A stretch of 64,000 bases of DNA from Coemansia sp. RSA 1200 (taxonomy: Eukaryota; Kickxellomycota; Kickxellomycetes; Kickxellales; Kickxellaceae), in NCBI GenBank assembly GCA_027578915.1, contig JANBTT010000013.1, positions 62,001 to 126,000 of the forward strand. The letters are read 5' to 3'. The translations under genes were made by a program, and so were the position numbers. Positions within the stretch are counted from its first letter, which is position 1; the number at the start of each line of letters is the position of its first letter. This document shows, piece after piece, positions 61,374 to 64,000 of this stretch. Under the pieces are notes generated by a model. The model was given only the letters and a program-made list of their open reading frames with translations, was not told where the DNA came from and did not search any database.

Positions 61374-62732
61374 ATGATATTCTCCAAGAAAACATTTGTA
61401 AAATTCTCTCAAGAGCGCGTTTTGAACAGCGTAGCTCCGCGCGACAATAATGTCAGCGATAATACCACCAGCGCGGAATCGCGTGCAGGCCTGCTGCAAA
61501 TATCACCCAACTCCAGCCAAAACACGACTCAGGCCACGAACAAGCGTTTTATCCCGGAGCGTCTAGACATAAGCAGAGCCAAGGACCACATAACACACTT
61601 TGTTTTGCCATCGCCTACTAGGAACATGCCACCCGCGCCTATATTCTCGACAGGCTCGCTTAGTCCCAGAGTTTCTGTTTCGCCGGCTGTTTCTCCAAAT
61701 GAAACCAACGTTGGGTCATTTGTTCCATATTTCATGACCATAGCCGAGCCCCGGGCGCTGGAACTGCAGAGAACATCCTACGTTTCGACTGCATCGCGCC
61801 AGCAGACACAATTAAATGGCGAATCAGCTTGTGGTCAGGCAGCGTCTGCAAAGAATAAAACCGACATTGCGCCCACTTATATTTCTACTGGCCAGCTGAC
61901 ACCTCGCACTGGAAACAACTCGTTAGAGCTGGATGGCCCTCAACCCAGCGAGGAAAGCACGGCCATGCGCATTAAGCGCTCTATTTCAACGCTTCTATGT
62001 CGGTCATCGAGCGTTCTCCGTAAAAGCGAACCAACATCACCATCTAATCAGTCAAGAAGCGCTCGAAGGAGTAGCAACAGTGACACACTTCAACCGCGTA
62101 GCCCAAAGTCTGTTCCAGTCTCACGCATCTCAACAGAACTGCCAAGAAGCAAAAGTGCTAAGGTCACCGAAGAGGACGTCAACATGCCATTGCCAACCCC
62201 TTATAATTCAAAGGATGTAATTGTAGCAGCCCTTTCGCCTTCATACTTCAACATGGTGTTTTCAAACGGCATAGTTTCTCCACTAATTCGGGGCTCTATG
62301 GTCCATGTAAAAGTTGTTATGGATGCCAGCACCATTGTAGTTGTACCAATGATGCGCTCAGAGGTGTTTGCGCGTGCTCGTGAGCGTATTATCACGAAGC
62401 TTTTCCAAGGCGGGGTTCCCCTGGTCGAGTCAAAAAGGCGCAAGCTCGTTGCCTGTGGGGAAAATGGAAAGACTCTTGTGATAGATAACAACCCTACATG
62501 GCGAAAGGTTATGGATGCCATCGGAAGCGTGTATCTACCATGTTCACCAAAGCCAGCAAACTCCAGGGCTGTTGCCAAACTCACGTTACGATTGATGGAC
62601 ACACAAGATATCGGAATGCTTGCTGGCAACTGTTTGTCACATACAATCTCTTGCATCACGCCTGTTGCCAAGACTCTGGCTGTTGCTGACAAGGCAAACA
62701 ACATCTCCATGTCGATGCCCATGCTGTGCTAA
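61374..62732 (+). CDS. Hypothetical protein, possible PB1-like domain
   Basis: 452 aa. Residues 1 to about 290 are Ser/Thr/Pro-rich and look disordered, with repeated ISTGxLTPR / FSTGSLSPR motifs and many SP sites, and a basic stretch at about 200-240. A globular part at about 295-420 reads VKVVMDASTIVVVPMM, then helix FARARERIITKLFQGG, then an acidic/hydrophobic segment, and ends AVAKLTLRLMD. The strand-strand-helix order with a Lys in strand 1 is reminiscent of PB1 domains in fungal scaffold proteins, but the OPCA acidic motif is weak. Function unknown. The ATG at 61374 follows a long pyrimidine-rich leader. Confidence 0.65.
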   Translation: MIFSKKTFVKFSQERVLNSVAPRDNNVSDNTTSAESRAGLLQISPNSSQNTTQATNKRFIPERLDISRAKDHITHFVLPSPTRNMPPAPIFSTGSLSPRVSVSPAVSPNETNVGSFVPYFMTIAEPRALELQRTSYVSTASRQQTQLNGESACGQAASAKNKTDIAPTYISTGQLTPRTGNNSLELDGPQPSEESTAMRIKRSISTLLCRSSSVLRKSEPTSPSNQSRSARRSSNSDTLQPRSPKSVPVSRISTELPRSKSAKVTEEDVNMPLPTPYNSKDVIVAALSPSYFNMVFSNGIVSPLIRGSMVHVKVVMDASTIVVVPMMRSEVFARARERIITKLFQGGVPLVESKRRKLVACGENGKTLVIDNNPTWRKVMDAIGSVYLPCSPKPANSRAVAKLTLRLMDTQDIGMLAGNCLSHTISCITPVAKTLAVADKANNISMSMPMLC

Positions 62733-63479
62733 GCATACCTTTAGCCGTCGCGATATTAATGATAATAAATGTGTAATAACCAAATTTTGCTATAATTTTG
62801 AAAACTTTAGAGTTGGCCTATTATTTCTTTAATTTTCCCTATATACAGGATCTGTGCCTTGCTCGCCTCAGCTTCATAATGTGCACCGGGGGCTATTCCA
62901 ACCAATTCGCTGGCGTCTACAGAACTTTTAGGGACGGGGGTTCTATAGGAAGCTTCTGCCAAGAATCATCAAATTCCGTTCAAGCTTTGCCAAAAGAAGG
63001 AAATGACGTGCGGATTGGGAAAGCAGCAAACGCAAGCATAGCACATTCCATTCACGCATGAATTGATGCTTTTTTTTTAGCTGGTTGTGGGTGTGCTCAA
63101 CCAACAAGGAAAAGATCAGTGGGGTTGCGGGACTTTTTCCCGTATAAAACAACTGGAGACGCCAGAAACTTTGTCTCTCCAGGACTTTATACTAGTGTAG
63201 ATTTTTCCGCTCCTTTTTCCTTCCCTGTTTGTGCTTTTTATCGCTCTTTTTATACCTCTTTATGGCGGTTTTCTATTTTGTATTTGTGAAATAAGGGGTA
63301 ATTTCTATTTCTCGTTTCTTGTTTTATATCCAGACCTCTTTTCAGCCCGTTGCGGTTATGTGGTATTGGCACCCCTTTTCTGTTTCTTTCCTCTACCAAG
63401 TATAATATTCACCTTATTATTCACCAATTCGTAACCAGCCGATTTAACAGCCAGCAATTTTCTTTATTCAGAACCGCAA
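62733..63479. other. Intergenic region with TATA box
   Basis: 747 bp. TATAAAA at about 63143-63149 is the best core-promoter element for the SYLF gene. The rest is T-rich leader sequence. Confidence 0.55.
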
Positions 63480-64000
63480 ATGTCGCTGTCAACAAGACTC
63501 CCGATTCCGCAGAGTCTGGCGACCGAATGCGCAAAGGGCGCCAGGATTCTCAACTCGTTTATTCGACCAGGACAGTCGGTGGATAAGTTCATCCCGCAGG
63601 GTATTCTTGAAAAGGCAAAGGGTATTGCCTTCCTCACCGTGCTAAAGGCCGGCTTCATCTGGTCTGGTCGTATTGGCTCGGGACTTGTGGTTGCGCGGTA
63701 AGTCTTGGCATTCTTTTTATTGCTCTGTTTGGCGTGTACCATGCTTGTTGTCTGATGCTATCTTGTTTTTTTTTTGGTTGTCTGTACGAAGCAGGGATAT
63801 GTTTTCGACTAGCTTTGTATTTGGTGGATTTGTTGGCGCAAGTCAGGTGAGCGCCGAGAAGCCACGCCCACCCACACCCTGCAATCATGGTGTGCAAATG
63901 TTCCAATTCAAAGTGACGTAACAACGAAGACCCTTGTTCGTTGTTTCTTCTTCAGGGACAGCTCAAGCATATCCTATATTTCATAATTGGCGGATATCTA
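63480..64000 (+). CDS. SYLF-domain protein (SH3YL1/Ysc84-like), partial, atypical downstream exons
   Basis: Exon 1 (63480-63697, 72 codons plus two bases) gives the N-terminus of the SYLF domain: SLATECAKGARILNSFI, PQGILEKAKGIAFLTVLKAGF and WSGRIGSGLVVAR. SYLF domains bind phosphoinositides and actin-patch proteins. A GTAAGT donor follows. In the remaining 300 bp the expected LPDGSW-type continuation is absent. Instead an in-phase exon at 63795-63846 (DMFSTSFVFGGFVGASQ, GTGAGC donor) joins one at 63956-64000 (GQLKHILYFIIGGYL), reading like a small membrane protein. Either this is a fused product, a separate gene starting at ATG 63799, or the true SYLF exon lies beyond the edge. Confidence 0.7.

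Noticed and set aside
1..64000. Biosynthetic gene cluster, CRISPR array or prokaryotic-type operon
   Set aside because: Genes are functionally unrelated, individually promoted and spliced; no backbone synthase, repeat-spacer array or Cas-like gene is present.

Overview
The window is eukaryotic nuclear DNA, almost certainly fungal. Genes are monocistronic, 5' UTRs are pyrimidine-rich, and about a quarter of the genes carry short GT-AG introns (roughly 97 to 350 bp) with GTAAGT/GTATGT donors. The gene set combines yeast-type housekeeping genes (RCL1, THR1, DBP7, FUR1, BST1, MRP10) with genes lost from budding yeasts (HMG-CoA lyase, CCDC130, OHCU decarboxylase, phytochelatin synthase). A decayed F-box/leucine-rich-repeat gene resembles the large lineage-specific families of Kickxellomycotina (Coemansia and relatives). 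That placement is an inference from protein style; no sequence search was possible.

Left part, 1-12.3 kb: a membrane-anchored Cys-rich protein with a pacifastin-like motif (minus strand, cut by the left edge), HMG-CoA lyase, VPS20/CHMP6, a protein with three PPxY motifs, a BAH/AT-hook chromatin protein, and an R-SNARE whose first exon is not resolved.

Centre-left, 12.3-26.2 kb: a compact housekeeping block holding a MOSC-domain protein, RCL1, MRP10, a molybdopterin-binding-domain protein with a frame break, homoserine kinase, the GPI inositol-deacylase BST1/PGAP1, glucose-6-phosphate 1-epimerase and the DEAD-box helicase DBP7. Then 26.2-30.7 kb is a visibly AT-rich accessory island with a frameshifted F-box/LRR pseudogene and a secreted Thr-rich protein.

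Centre-right, 30.7-47.8 kb: OHCU decarboxylase, a small heat-shock protein, uracil phosphoribosyltransferase, CCDC130/Saf4, EMC7, an ATRIP/Rad26-like checkpoint protein, aspartyl aminopeptidase, and a 1618-residue CaMKK/SNF1-activating-type kinase whose catalytic domain is split by two long insertions.

Right part, 48.4-64 kb: a tandem array of three WrbA/Pst2-type flavodoxin quinone reductases (copy 3 is a mosaic of copies 2 and 1), mitochondrial bL17m, RAD52, phytochelatin synthase, PEX3, a possible PB1-type protein, and a SYLF-domain first exon at the right edge followed by unexpected downstream exons.

Several gene pairs are divergent over short shared promoters (RCL1/MRP10, MoCF-domain protein/THR1, sHSP/FUR1, EMC7/ATRIP). 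I saw no tRNA, rRNA, CRISPR array or intact transposon. I found no clear new multi-gene system. The strongest oddities are the split kinase, the mosaic reductase array, the pacifastin-like domain and the edge gene.
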